Origin: Pseudomonas sp. 14P_8.1_Bac3
Lineage (GTDB): Bacteria; Pseudomonadota; Gammaproteobacteria; Pseudomonadales; Pseudomonadaceae
Direction: 5' to 3'
Assembly: GCF_025466085.1 (NCBI RefSeq)
Contig: NZ_JANLOD010000048.1
Location: forward strand, 124,001-188,000
Length of the DNA stretch: 64,000 bases
Position 1 is the stretch's first letter. Every line of letters starts with the position of its first letter. The translations under genes and the position numbers were made by a program. The notes below the pieces were generated by a model. The model saw only the letters and a list, made by a program, of their open reading frames with translations. It was not told the DNA's origin and made no database searches. This document shows, piece after piece, positions 44,215 to 53,530 of the stretch.

Positions 44215-46689
44215 GTGCCGCAACACACCCCCGATCTTCCTCCTGAACTTCGCCCTCTGGCCGAGATGCCGCTGCTCAAGCGTCTGGCTGCCCGGTTCTT
44301 CGGTCATGGCCTGACCCGGCTGCGTGCACAACACCGTGCGTCATGGCTGCATGGCCAGGCCGATGGTTTTCGCAGCGGTCACAGTGCCGGCGTGGATTAT
44401 GGCTATAAGGAAGGCAAAATCGACGGATTGGAGGAAGGCCGGCAGGTATTGCTGATTCGGGACTCGCGCTCGACCGAGCACCGTCCGCCTAACGTCGACG
44501 ACAACCTGTTCGATGATTGGCGCCTGCCATTGAGCGCCGAGTTAAAGAAACGCATGAAGGCCGACGTGGCCCGACTGTTGCCAACCCATGCCCAGCCCAG
44601 CGCCGCACAATGGAAGATGATTTTCAGCGACACGCCTTCGACGTCGGTCATCGCCGGCGCGGGCGCGGGTAAATCGACCACCCTGGTGCTGCGCATCGTG
44701 CTGCTTACCTATTACCTGGGCTTCGAGCTCGATTCGATGACGGTGGTGACCTTCACCCGGGAATCGCGCAAGGATTTCATCAACAAGTTGATTGAGCTGT
44801 TCGGGCTCTGGGGGCGGGCACTGAGCTTGAAAGATGCGCGGGACCTGGTTCGCACCTTTCACTCGCGAATCCTGCCGATGGTACGCAGCCTGCCGGGCTT
44901 CGAGCGCCTGCAAGCCTTCGAAAACATCAGCAACCGTCCTCAAAACGCAGCTGAGGACATCGACAGCAATCCGTTCGACCTGCGTATCAATGACGCCCAG
45001 CGTCAGCTGCTGAATGCTTGTTACCACCGGCTACATGCGCGCGATGAGCGTTTTCGTGAGCTGATCAAGCCATTGTCGCGCCACGCCTTGCAGCTCAAGG
45101 AGCTGGAGCGCGATCACCCAGATGTGCAAAAACGCGTAGCCGTGACCGAACTGGCGGCCAAGCGCGACGAAGAGCTGTGCGACGTCATCGAGGATATGTG
45201 GCTGCGGGCCGGCGCGTGGCCGATCAAAGGCATCGAGCCCAATCGCCAGTCATTTGATATCAACGGCGCGACATTCCACTGCCATGGTTACATTCCGAGC
45301 CTGGATGCGTGGGTGGTACTGGGTTTCGATCCACGGGAAAACCCGCAGGTCAGTCGCCCGAATGCCAAGCTTAGCGTCCGTGCAGAGTGGGCGGTAAAGC
45401 GCACCCTTTTTCAAGCTTTCTGTCGTAAGCCATTGATATGGCTAGATAGTTACGAGTCATCGCGACGCGTATTGGCGTCACTGGCAGGGGATGCGAGTGC
45501 CGGGCCGGGGTTCGATTACAAGGTCAAGGGAGAACTTGGCTCGGCCCCGTTGCTCGACTGTTTCGTAGCGGCCGCCGGGTTTATCGAGAACATGGGGCTG
45601 GATGTTCCGAGCGCCGTGGGCCAGATGAGTTTCGCCAAGGACGATCCTGACCGCTTTTTCTTCGAAGCGCTCAGCCTTTACTGGCGTGCCCTGGAAGATC
45701 ATCTGCTGGATCAGAAACCGCCAGTGATGACCTACAACCGAATGTTCGCGCTGTTCAGTGAGCATTCCCCGGAAAACCAGAAGCTGCTGAGTGATGAGCT
45801 GCTGCGCCCGCTGTCGCACCTGATGATCGATGAATTTCAGGACGTATCGCCGCAGATCGTTTCCTGGATTCGCGCCAGCCTGGCCGAGATTCGCAGTCGT
45901 GGGCCGGCGATGCATGTCGGGCGTGGTGCTCAGCGTTCCTCGTTGCTCTGTGTAGGTGATGACTGGCAATCCATTTATGGCTGGCGCGGCAGTTCACCAA
46001 CGTACTTCATGGAGTTCAACAAGGAATTTCCATCGCCAAGCACCACCAAGGTCATGCTCAGTGACAACTACCGCAGCCACCAGCACATCATCGATGCCGC
46101 AGAGCACATCGTCCGCGCCGCGCCCGCCATCGCCGGCAAGAAGGCCAAGGCAAGCGGCGAGCCCAAGGCGCTGTTGCCGGTGAACGTGCTGGACCGGGAT
46201 GATCAGGGCATGGCCCAGCGCTTGATGGAACATTATCGAAAGGGCGACTCGATCTTGATGCTTTATCGAAAAAGTAGCGATAAGTCATTGATAGAAGAGC
46301 ATATTTCACCCGTAGTTAATGTTGATTCGAGCTTGCCGTACGAGTCGCGCCGGCTGAAGCAGCTGACCTACCACAGCGCCAAGGGTCTTCAGGCTGATGC
46401 CGTGTTTCTTCTGGGCGATTGTCAGCACTTGACCAGCTCGCCGTACAAAAATCAGGTTTATCGCATGGCCGGGCTCGGCAAGCCGGGCGATAACGAAGCC
46501 TACGATAACGCGCAAAAGGACGAGATCCTGCGGCTGGCTTATGTCGGCATTACCCGCGCGGTCAGTCATTGCTACTGGTACGTCGACGGGCAAGAAACCC
46601 AGGCGGCGAATATGCCCAAGGCCTCCGACAGGATCGGCAAGGGCAAGGCTTTCTTTGCCGATCATAGATCGATGAAAACGTCCCCATAA
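44215..46689 (+). CDS. UvrD-family superfamily I DNA helicase
   Basis: An 824-residue SF1A helicase resembling DNA helicase IV. Motif I is AGAGAGKST with K153, motif Ia VVTFTRESRKDF, motif II IDEFQDVSP (D539, E540), motif III VGDDWQSIYGWRGSSP, motif IV/V SDNYRSH and TYHSAKGLQADAVFLLG, motif VI LAYVGITRAVSHCYWY. The N-terminal 130 residues contain HGQADGFRSGHSAGVDYGYKEG, a Gly-rich tract I cannot place. A helicase IV-like insertion (about 340-430) carries FDINGATFHCHGYIPSLDAWVVLGF. The start is GTG 44215 with GGAG at 9 bases. Confidence 0.9.
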   Translation: MPQHTPDLPPELRPLAEMPLLKRLAARFFGHGLTRLRAQHRASWLHGQADGFRSGHSAGVDYGYKEGKIDGLEEGRQVLLIRDSRSTEHRPPNVDDNLFDDWRLPLSAELKKRMKADVARLLPTHAQPSAAQWKMIFSDTPSTSVIAGAGAGKSTTLVLRIVLLTYYLGFELDSMTVVTFTRESRKDFINKLIELFGLWGRALSLKDARDLVRTFHSRILPMVRSLPGFERLQAFENISNRPQNAAEDIDSNPFDLRINDAQRQLLNACYHRLHARDERFRELIKPLSRHALQLKELERDHPDVQKRVAVTELAAKRDEELCDVIEDMWLRAGAWPIKGIEPNRQSFDINGATFHCHGYIPSLDAWVVLGFDPRENPQVSRPNAKLSVRAEWAVKRTLFQAFCRKPLIWLDSYESSRRVLASLAGDASAGPGFDYKVKGELGSAPLLDCFVAAAGFIENMGLDVPSAVGQMSFAKDDPDRFFFEALSLYWRALEDHLLDQKPPVMTYNRMFALFSEHSPENQKLLSDELLRPLSHLMIDEFQDVSPQIVSWIRASLAEIRSRGPAMHVGRGAQRSSLLCVGDDWQSIYGWRGSSPTYFMEFNKEFPSPSTTKVMLSDNYRSHQHIIDAAEHIVRAAPAIAGKKAKASGEPKALLPVNVLDRDDQGMAQRLMEHYRKGDSILMLYRKSSDKSLIEEHISPVVNVDSSLPYESRRLKQLTYHSAKGLQADAVFLLGDCQHLTSSPYKNQVYRMAGLGKPGDNEAYDNAQKDEILRLAYVGITRAVSHCYWYVDGQETQAANMPKASDRIGKGKAFFADHRSMKTSP

Positions 46690-46887
46690 ACGCCAGTACA
46701 GAAAAATAAGCTGATTACGTTATGCGTCGGTGCACGTAGATCTGTTTCTGATAGTTGCGCCCTTGTTTGTTGTGGAAATGATTGTGGTAAAAAAGGACCA
46801 TCACAGTCACTTGTCACTCCTCACCGCTTATATCCCATGATTCGCAGGAGAGGGGGACAAACTGTCAATGCAGCGGACGAGGTAGTA

Positions 46888-48540
46888 GTGTTAGATTCGA
46901 TATCCTTTGCAACTCGCAGTTACAACATGAATGCCGGGCAGGCGTCGAGTGCAACCGGTCTACAGGACGAGACGGTAGTGTTGATCCGTCATGAAAAACG
47001 GCCGTCAAAGATTGAAGGCCTGACCGTTTCCGATCGTGAGTGTATTCCGTCGTCCAGTCGGTCTCTGTATGCGCTTAAGGAATTCCAGCTTAATTTGGTT
47101 AATGTTGCAGAGTTCGTACTGCAAGACTTCCAGCTGGAAACAGAATCATTGCCGAAACTTCCATTTCTATTGACTTCCACTCCACCCTTCGATCGCTTGG
47201 CCACTCCAAAGGAAATGCAAGCAGCGAAAGAGATAAAGAAACAATTGATCAGTCATGTTGCTGGAAAATTCTGCGTCGCAAGAGGTGTTACATTTCGCGA
47301 GGCAGAGGCGATTGTGCGGAAGGAGTTCAAGGCCGCCGAAACCACATTGCGCAATGATGCGCGCTGGGACACGATTCAAACCGTGGTACAACACAATGAT
47401 CAAAAATATGTTTGTTCCATGGTTCCCGCCGGGCAAATGAAGCTCGGTTCAGCGGATATATTCGAAATTTCTTACGGCGATAAGGGGGTTTGCAGTTCGT
47501 CGACTAAGACCGCTGAACACGCCGCTAATTTGTGGGTGTCAGAAATCGCAATAGCCGACGAGTCTGGCGAGACGAAAGAATTATACAAGGGGGTCAGGCA
47601 CGGTACTCTTTCTGTATATGGCCTGAATACAGATGATCCTGCTCGTCGTCAGGGCACTTTGGCCCGGGCCAGGGAAGTGGTCACGGCGGCGCTGTTCACC
47701 CAGCCAGACGTGCTGAAGAGCGCGCTGGCAGGGAATGAGGTTTCCCTGAACATTGTCTCCACGTCCTTGATGACACCCAGTCAATTTTATAACGAAAATG
47801 AAATGCTCAAGGATCAAATGCAGGCTTGGCAAACGCTGACTCAACAATCACCAACCTGTTTGGCCATACGAGGGGAAGATGGGGAAATAGTTCAGGTTAA
47901 GGTTAATTTGAATATCGTTGCGTTCAATTTTGGCGTCAACACGATGGCTTTGAAACTTGGTTTGGGTTGGTCAGTTTCAGACAAAGTAAATGCTCGCGCG
48001 GTGGAGCAGTTATTAGGAAAGGATTTCAGTAGCACCTCTTCACCTGGCGGCATGGTGGGTGACTATTTGCGTGATGATCCCGACAATAAGGCTAAGGTTC
48101 TGACGTTATGCCGCCATCTCAAACAGATATTCGCAGAGAATTCACATCATCATGATGGCGGCGATCCTTATAAAGCGGCACTGCGTATCGTTATCCTGGC
48201 CTATGAAATCGGCGCCGTGCCGCTCTCCAATTGCAAAAGTGGCAAGGATCGAACCGGAATGCTAGATGCGGAAATAAAAAGAGAGGTTATAAGTTTGCAC
48301 CAGGGGCACCCACTGAGCGAGCCTGGAAGTCCTCTCGGGGCGGTAAATAAGGCGATTTTTCAGCAAGTACTGATCAACGGCGGTAATTCTGGAGTTCAGT
48401 CTTACAACATGGGTGTGGAGGGCAATAAAGTACTGGTGAATCGGACGCTTTCAAGTTTGAACCTGTCCTGTGAAGAGCGTATAGGCAACCGTGCAGTGTT
48501 CGATGAGGCGCAAGGACTTTCCAGACTGGTCGTTAGCTGA
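46888..48540 (+). CDS. SopB/IpgD-family inositol phosphate phosphatase (type III effector homologue)
   Basis: A 550-residue protein homologous along its whole length to Salmonella SopB/SigD and Shigella IpgD. Shared tracts include PAGQMKLGSADIF, GVCSSSTKTAEHAANLW, FNFGVNTMALKLGLGW, HHHDGGDPYKAALR and the catalytic P-loop NCKSGKDRTGM with C449 and R455 (CX5R). These enzymes dephosphorylate host phosphoinositides or inositol phosphates after injection. I favour the GTG at 46888, with GAGG five bases upstream and an N-terminus of SopB-like length; an ATG at 46837 without a binding site would add 17 residues. Codon use is clearly more A/T-rich than the neighbours. A chaperone gene follows. Confidence 0.9.
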   Translation: MLDSISFATRSYNMNAGQASSATGLQDETVVLIRHEKRPSKIEGLTVSDRECIPSSSRSLYALKEFQLNLVNVAEFVLQDFQLETESLPKLPFLLTSTPPFDRLATPKEMQAAKEIKKQLISHVAGKFCVARGVTFREAEAIVRKEFKAAETTLRNDARWDTIQTVVQHNDQKYVCSMVPAGQMKLGSADIFEISYGDKGVCSSSTKTAEHAANLWVSEIAIADESGETKELYKGVRHGTLSVYGLNTDDPARRQGTLARAREVVTAALFTQPDVLKSALAGNEVSLNIVSTSLMTPSQFYNENEMLKDQMQAWQTLTQQSPTCLAIRGEDGEIVQVKVNLNIVAFNFGVNTMALKLGLGWSVSDKVNARAVEQLLGKDFSSTSSPGGMVGDYLRDDPDNKAKVLTLCRHLKQIFAENSHHHDGGDPYKAALRIVILAYEIGAVPLSNCKSGKDRTGMLDAEIKREVISLHQGHPLSEPGSPLGAVNKAIFQQVLINGGNSGVQSYNMGVEGNKVLVNRTLSSLNLSCEERIGNRAVFDEAQGLSRLVVS

Positions 48541-48547
48541 GGTTATT

Positions 48548-48886
48548 ATGTTGAGCATTATTTATCGGTTGCATGAATCGTTAGGGCTTGAAATTGATGC
48601 TGATGACCCGACGTATGTGGTGGACAACGACCTGACGGTATATTTCAACGAAAGTGCGGACGTCCTGGAAATGTACTGTCTTGTAGGAGCACTTCCGAGC
48701 GATTCGTGCAGGTTGCAGCGTGCGCTGCAGTTCAATTATTCCAATACCGTAGTTTTAGCGGCAGATGCAGACAATGCCGTATTGATTGCGCTGCTTCGTT
48801 TCCCGGAAACAGCGCCCGACACAGATTTACAAACAGGATTTCAGCAGTTGGTGGCGGTTACGAGGGAACTGCGTATGAATCTATAA
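48548..48886 (+). CDS. CesT/SigE-like type III effector chaperone
   Basis: A 112-residue acidic protein directly after the effector. The Shine-Dalgarno TGAGG overlaps the effector stop, so translation is coupled. Size, acidity and pattern (helix MLSIIYRLHESLGLEI, then strands around YVVDNDLTVYFNE and VLEMYCLVGALP, and a C-terminal helix with LQTGFQQLVAVTREL) fit class I chaperones such as SigE and IpgE, which bind SopB and IpgD. The position after a SopB homologue is the decisive evidence; sequence identity in this family is always low. Confidence 0.82.
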   Translation: MLSIIYRLHESLGLEIDADDPTYVVDNDLTVYFNESADVLEMYCLVGALPSDSCRLQRALQFNYSNTVVLAADADNAVLIALLRFPETAPDTDLQTGFQQLVAVTRELRMNL

Positions 48887-48900
48887 GAGAGCATATCTAA

Positions 48901-48923
48901 GAGGGCGAAGTGAATTCGCCCTC
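48901..48923. terminator. Hairpin between the chaperone and the DUF1652 gene
   Basis: GAGGGCGAA and TTCGCCCTC form a perfect 9-bp stem with a 5-base loop, 14 bp after the chaperone stop. There is no T run on either strand, so termination may be weak. Confidence 0.6.
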
Positions 48924-48935
48924 GATAACGATGCC

Positions 48936-49208
48936 TCAGGCATAGCTCCTGAGGGCCACCGGCGGAATGAACGACTCCAGCTCATCCTCCACCGCTTCAA
49001 TGATTCGTTCCACATCCGCGGCATTCATGACGGTTGCGCACGGAATACCGGCGATGGCGATCATGGTCTCGCCACTGGCACGGTCAAACAGACGGGCGAT
49101 CATGCTGCCCGGGGCGTCCATGCTCGCCTCGAATCCCATGGGATGAAAATGCCAGCGCATCAGCTGGCAGGCGTTTGGAAAAGTGACCTTACTGAACCCT
49201 TTATTCAT
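48936..49208 (-). CDS. DUF1652 family small protein
   Basis: A 90-residue protein that matches the Pseudomonas DUF1652 pattern: FPNACQLMRWHFHPMGFEA, then RLFDRASGETMIAIAGIPC and a C-terminal acidic helix IIEAVEDELESF. Function unknown. No signal peptide. Convergent with the effector-chaperone pair. Confidence 0.82.
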   Translation of the reverse strand: MNKGFSKVTFPNACQLMRWHFHPMGFEASMDAPGSMIARLFDRASGETMIAIAGIPCATVMNAADVERIIEAVEDELESFIPPVALRSYA

Positions 49209-49472
49209 ATGTTGCCCGCCTTCTTCATCGAGCGCTTCCTTTAGCTCATGTTAGGAGGGAAGAGCCTTCATTGGCTCAACCAGTGACTGCCCTTAAAAGT
49301 AGCATCTGCACGTGAAAGTAATGTGGATTTTTCAGGCCGTTTGGCGATTGGTTCTGCTTTTTTTGATTCAGGTCACGGCGTCGTGGTGATTAGGCAAAAG
49401 GCCAGTACCGAATCAACGTTGAAGCAGCGCGTGAATTTCGGCAAGCTCGCTGTTTTCGCCTCGAGCCCTCTA

Positions 49473-50288
49473 ATGCCCGCCGATGATGATGGTCCGCTGC
49501 AAACCCAGGCCACGAGTGACACGGTCATGCGCTATCACTTGCGCTGGAAAGAGCGGGACCTGGAGGGGGTCATGGCGCTTTATCACCCGCAGGTCCAATA
49601 CAACGATTTCTTCCAGGACCGGGTGATGGGGCTGGATGAGTTGCGCGATTACGTGCGCCACAGCATGCCGCGGGATCCGGATGAAGCGCTGGAACACTCG
49701 GACCGCATTCGATTTGACGGCAACACGGCGTTCATTCAATACCGGATCACCCTGCGCGGCGGCGATGGCCTGGTGTCGTTTCGCGCCAGCGAGGCGATCA
49801 CGGTGCGTGACGGCCTGATCTGGCGGGTCAATGAATACGCGTCGCTGGTTCGTGAACAACCGGTCGGCCAATCCGCCAGCACGCCGCGTCCGGCGGCCAG
49901 TCGCCTCGGCTTGTCCCCGCGTCAGCTGAGTTTCATGGCTGAAGACCTGCAACAGTATTTTCAACGTCAACAACCCTACCTGGACCCCGAGCTCGACCTG
50001 CAACGGGTGGCTAAGGAGTGCGGGTACAGCCGCAATCAGATTTCCTATCTGCTGAACCAGGTCCTGGGCCAGAGCTTCTATCGCTACGTCAACCAGGCGC
50101 GCTTGAAGCATCTGCTCGCGGCGCTGGACAGCGCCACGCCGCCGCTGCGGATCGATGACCTGGCGTTTGCCGCCGGCTTCAATTCCCTCTCGGCGTTCTA
50201 CAGCTGTTTCCGCCAACACACCGGCCAGTCGCCCAAGGCCTACGCCAAACAAATTTCTTTGCGTGCACGCGCGCAAGACAGCGTCTAA
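49473..50288 (+). CDS. AraC-type regulator with N-terminal SnoaL/NTF2-like domain
   Basis: A 271-residue protein. Residues about 10-130 look like a SnoaL/NTF2-like fold (LRWKERDLEGVMALYHPQVQYNDFFQ ... DRIRFDGNTAFIQYRITLRG), and the C-terminal 105 residues an AraC double helix-turn-helix (LDLQRVAKECGYSRNQISYLL and IDDLAFAAGFNSLSAFYSCFRQHTG). The start MPADDDG at 49473 lacks a clear binding site; longer frames reach 49323. It precedes the FAD oxidase gene by 50 bp in the same direction and probably controls it. Confidence 0.85.
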   Translation: MPADDDGPLQTQATSDTVMRYHLRWKERDLEGVMALYHPQVQYNDFFQDRVMGLDELRDYVRHSMPRDPDEALEHSDRIRFDGNTAFIQYRITLRGGDGLVSFRASEAITVRDGLIWRVNEYASLVREQPVGQSASTPRPAASRLGLSPRQLSFMAEDLQQYFQRQQPYLDPELDLQRVAKECGYSRNQISYLLNQVLGQSFYRYVNQARLKHLLAALDSATPPLRIDDLAFAAGFNSLSAFYSCFRQHTGQSPKAYAKQISLRARAQDSV

Positions 50289-50338
50289 GCCCGCGCACTA
50301 GGATCAGCGCCATCGAAGTTTGAGTGGCGGAGTCTTGC

Positions 50339-51745
50339 ATGCCGGCGTGGCGCACTATCAGTTTGTGGATGGACCAGCTCGACGAGCCGTTGCTCGCGCG
50401 TCCGGCGTTGGAACAAGACCTGGATGTCGACGTCGCCATCATTGGCGCGGGGTACACCGGATTGTGGACGGCGTACTACCTCAAGCGCCTGGCGCCGGGC
50501 CTGAACGTTGCCATCGTTGAAGCGCAGACCGCCGGTTTTGGTGCCTCGGGGCGCAATGGCGGCTGGCTGATGGGCAACATCCTGGGTGAAGACCGCTTGC
50601 TGGCCGATCTGCCGGCCGAGCAGCGTCGCGCCTCTTATGAACTGTTGCACAGCATTCCGGATGAAGTGGAGATTGTCCTCGAACGCGAAGGCATCAACTG
50701 CGATTATCGCAAGGGTGGCGCACTGTATTGCGCCGCACGCTACCCGGAGCAGGAAGCCAGCCTGCGTCACTATCTGGACAAGCTCTACCAACAAGGCCTG
50801 ACCGAACGCCACTACCGCTGGCTCAGCCCCGAGCAACTGGCGCAGCAGATCAGAATCGCCAAGCCCTATGGCGGTATTTATGCACCTCACGTCGCGACGC
50901 TGCACCCGGCCAAGCTGGTGCGAGGCCTGGCGCGGACGGTGGAGCGCCTGGGCGTGCGGATCTACGAGAACAGCCCGGTCACCCACTGGAAGTCAGGCAG
51001 CCTGCGCACGGCCAAGGCCGCGGTGCGCAGTCGCTGGGTCGTGCCAGCGGTCGAGGGATACGCAACTACCTTGCCACCGCTGGGCCGCTATCAGTTGCCG
51101 GTACAAAGTCTGATTGTGGCGACCGAGCCGCTGTCCGCCGCGACGTGGGACGAAATTGGCCTGAGTAATGGCCAGGCGTTCGGTGAAAGCAGCCGTCAGG
51201 TCACTTACGGTCAGCGCACGGCGGATAACCGCTTGGTATTCGGTGCCCGGGGCGGCTACCAGTTCGCCGGCAAGTTGCGCCATGACTTCGACCTGACCGC
51301 CAGCGAAGTCGAGTTGCGCCGTTACCTGTTCGGTGAACTCTTCCCGCAACTCAAGCATGTACGCATCACCCACGGCTGGGGCGGCAACCTCGGCATGTCC
51401 CGACGGTTCAAGCCGCACATGCTGTGTGACCAGGCCAGCGGCATCGCTTTGTCCGGCGGCTATGGCGGCGAGGGCGTTGGCGCCAGCAACCTGGGCGGTC
51501 GGACCCTGGCCGATCTGATCCTGCAACGCGATTCCGAGCTGGTTCGCCAGCCCTGGGTCATCCCTCAGGGCGGTCTCGACGCGCTGAAAGCCTGGGAGCC
51601 GGAACCCTGCCGCTGGCTCGGTTACAACGCGATCATTCGCAGCTTCGTCCACGAAGATCAGACCCTGGCCAACCCCGCGACCGCGCCGTGGCGGCGCAAG
51701 GTGGCCAGCGGGGTCGCCGAATTCATGGAAGGTTTCATGCAGTAA
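50339..51745 (+). CDS. FAD-dependent oxidoreductase (DAO family, PuuB/gamma-glutamylputrescine oxidase-like)
   Basis: A 468-residue DAO-family flavoenzyme. The dinucleotide-binding motif is DVAIIGAGYTGLWTAYYL, followed by GFGASGRNGGWLMG, a PuuB-type signature. The C-terminal FAD contact is SGGYGGEGVGASNLGGRTLA. Family members oxidise amino groups such as gamma-glutamylputrescine. GGCGGAG stands seven bases before the ATG. A cupin and a polyamine-type binding protein follow, suggesting polyamine use. Confidence 0.9.
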   Translation: MPAWRTISLWMDQLDEPLLARPALEQDLDVDVAIIGAGYTGLWTAYYLKRLAPGLNVAIVEAQTAGFGASGRNGGWLMGNILGEDRLLADLPAEQRRASYELLHSIPDEVEIVLEREGINCDYRKGGALYCAARYPEQEASLRHYLDKLYQQGLTERHYRWLSPEQLAQQIRIAKPYGGIYAPHVATLHPAKLVRGLARTVERLGVRIYENSPVTHWKSGSLRTAKAAVRSRWVVPAVEGYATTLPPLGRYQLPVQSLIVATEPLSAATWDEIGLSNGQAFGESSRQVTYGQRTADNRLVFGARGGYQFAGKLRHDFDLTASEVELRRYLFGELFPQLKHVRITHGWGGNLGMSRRFKPHMLCDQASGIALSGGYGGEGVGASNLGGRTLADLILQRDSELVRQPWVIPQGGLDALKAWEPEPCRWLGYNAIIRSFVHEDQTLANPATAPWRRKVASGVAEFMEGFMQ

Positions 51746-51788
51746 TCGACGTGCTCTTCATCCATAGGCTCCCTCGACAGGTAATCCC

Positions 51789-52130
51789 ATGAGCATCACC
51801 CAGTTCAAGAACACCGCAACCCTCAAACTCGACGAATCGAACCCGGTCGCCGTGCCGCTGGGCACCCCTGTCGCGGTGGCGTCGACCACCAGCGTCGAGC
51901 GCGACGACGGCGTTGAAACCGGCGTTTGGGAATGCACCCCGGGCCGTTGGCGCCGGCAGATCGTCGCCCAGGAATTTTGTCATTTCATTCAGGGCCGCTG
52001 CACTTTCACCCCGGACGACGGTGAAACCCTTCACATAGAAGCCGGCGATGCACTGATGTTGCCAGCCAACAGCCTCGGTATCTGGGACATCCAGGAAACC
52101 GTGCGCAAGACCTACGTTTTGATTTTTTGA
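51789..52130 (+). CDS. Cupin domain protein (EutQ/DUF861-like)
   Basis: A 113-residue single cupin. The barrel shows WECTPGRWRRQIVAQEFCHF, then GRCTFTPDDGETLHIEAGDALMLPANSLGIWDI. Such proteins often lie beside PuuB-like oxidases and PotF-like binding proteins in Pseudomonas; the reaction is unknown. Located 43 bp after the oxidase. Confidence 0.88.
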   Translation: MSITQFKNTATLKLDESNPVAVPLGTPVAVASTTSVERDDGVETGVWECTPGRWRRQIVAQEFCHFIQGRCTFTPDDGETLHIEAGDALMLPANSLGIWDIQETVRKTYVLIF

Positions 52131-52185
52131 ATGTTGATTCTCTTGATTGCCTGCCAATAAAAATAGCCCACCCAGGAATCGAATC

Positions 52186-53271
52186 ATGATGCGAAAGACA
52201 CTGACACTGGCACCCCTTGCACTCGTCGCGACGCTCGGCCACGCGGCCGAGACCGTCAAGATCTACAACTGGTCGGACTACATCGCCCCGGACACCACCA
52301 AAAACTTCCAGGCGGAAACCGGCATTGGCTTCAGCTACGACGTCTACGACAGCAACGAAACTCTCGACGGCAAGTTGATGACTGGTAAATCCGGTTACGA
52401 CGTTGTGTTCCCGTCCAACCACTTCATGGCCCGGCAGATTCAGGGCGGGGCATTGAAGAAACTCGACAAGCAACAGCTACCGAACTGGAAGAACCTCAAC
52501 CCGGTGCTGCTCAAAGCGCTGCAGACCAATGATCCGGGCAATGAGCACGGCTTCCCGTACCTGTGGGGCAGCACCGGTATCGGCTATAACATCGCCAAGG
52601 TCAAAGCAGTGTTGGGCGACAACGCCCCCGTGGATTCCTGGGACCTGATCTTCAAGCCCGAGAACATGGCCAAGTTGCAGAAGTGCGGCGTGGCGATCCT
52701 CGACAACGGCCCGGAATTGCTCCCGGCCGCCCTGAACTACCTAGGTCTGCCGCATCACAGCAAGAACCCGGAGGATTACAAGAAGGCTGAGGCGCTGCTG
52801 ATGAAGGTCCGGCCGTACGTCAGCTATTTCCACTCGTCCAAGTACACCAGCGACCTGGCCAACGGCGACATCTGCGTGGCGGTCGGCTTCTCCGGCGACA
52901 TCCTGCAGGCGGAAACCCGCGCCAGGGAAGCCAAGAACGGCATCGACATCGGCTACGCGATTCCCAAGGAAGGCGCTGCCATCTGGTTCGACATGGTCGC
53001 GATGCCCGTCGATGCCCCGGACGAAAAAGCCGGTTACGCCTTCATGAACTACCTGCTGCGCCCGGATGTCATGGCCAGCATCAGCAACTACGTGCATTAC
53101 GCCAACGGCAACCAACAGGCGGACAGCCTGATTGATCCGGCGATCAAGAACGACACCAAGGTCTATCCGAGCCCGGAGATGATGGGGAAATTGTTTGCGC
53201 TGGAAGCGATGCCGCTGAACATCGACCGGATCCGGACGCGGGTGTGGAACAAGATTCGCACGGGGAGTTGA
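52186..53271 (+). CDS. Polyamine ABC transporter periplasmic binding protein (PotF/SpuD-like)
   Basis: A 361-residue binding protein. The short signal peptide is MMRKTLTLAPLALVATLGHA, and the mature start is AETVKIYNWSDYIAPDT, diagnostic of PotF/SpuD/SpuE proteins. Family tracts SGYDVVFPSNHFMARQI, GSTGIGYN and WFDMVAMPVDAP are present. AGGA precedes the ATG. No permease or ATPase genes are adjacent, so it must use a transporter encoded elsewhere or act in sensing. Confidence 0.92.
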   Translation: MMRKTLTLAPLALVATLGHAAETVKIYNWSDYIAPDTTKNFQAETGIGFSYDVYDSNETLDGKLMTGKSGYDVVFPSNHFMARQIQGGALKKLDKQQLPNWKNLNPVLLKALQTNDPGNEHGFPYLWGSTGIGYNIAKVKAVLGDNAPVDSWDLIFKPENMAKLQKCGVAILDNGPELLPAALNYLGLPHHSKNPEDYKKAEALLMKVRPYVSYFHSSKYTSDLANGDICVAVGFSGDILQAETRAREAKNGIDIGYAIPKEGAAIWFDMVAMPVDAPDEKAGYAFMNYLLRPDVMASISNYVHYANGNQQADSLIDPAIKNDTKVYPSPEMMGKLFALEAMPLNIDRIRTRVWNKIRTGS

Positions 53272-53295
53272 TCGTCTTCAGTCTGTGATGGCCTC

Positions 53296-53513
53296 TTCGC
53301 GAGCAGGCTCGCTCCCACAGTGGACTGGTGTCGAGCCTGAATCCTGAGCTCACCCGATATCCCTGTGGGAGCTGGCCTGCCAGCGAAGAGGACATCACCT
53401 TCACATTGATGTTGACTGACCCACCGTAATCGCGAGCAGGCTCGCTCCCACGGTGGATGGGTGTCGGGCCTGAATCCACCACAATTCCCGGTGGGAGCAG
53501 GCTTGCTCGCGAA
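53296..53513. repeat. Two REPINs in tandem (53296-53387 and 53430-53513)
   Basis: Four REP arms in two inverted pairs; one right arm (GGGAGCTGGCCTGCCAGCGA) is a hybrid of the two REP types. They fill the 259-bp gap between the binding-protein gene and the convergent lipoprotein gene. Confidence 0.88.
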
Positions 53514-53530
53514 GAACGATAACGCGGCTT

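Noticed and set aside
46690..46887. hrp box or ExsA site upstream of the SopB-like gene
   Set aside because: GGAAAT with a distant CCAT and an A-rich GAC/TGTCA pattern are present, but spacing and bases do not fit either consensus well.
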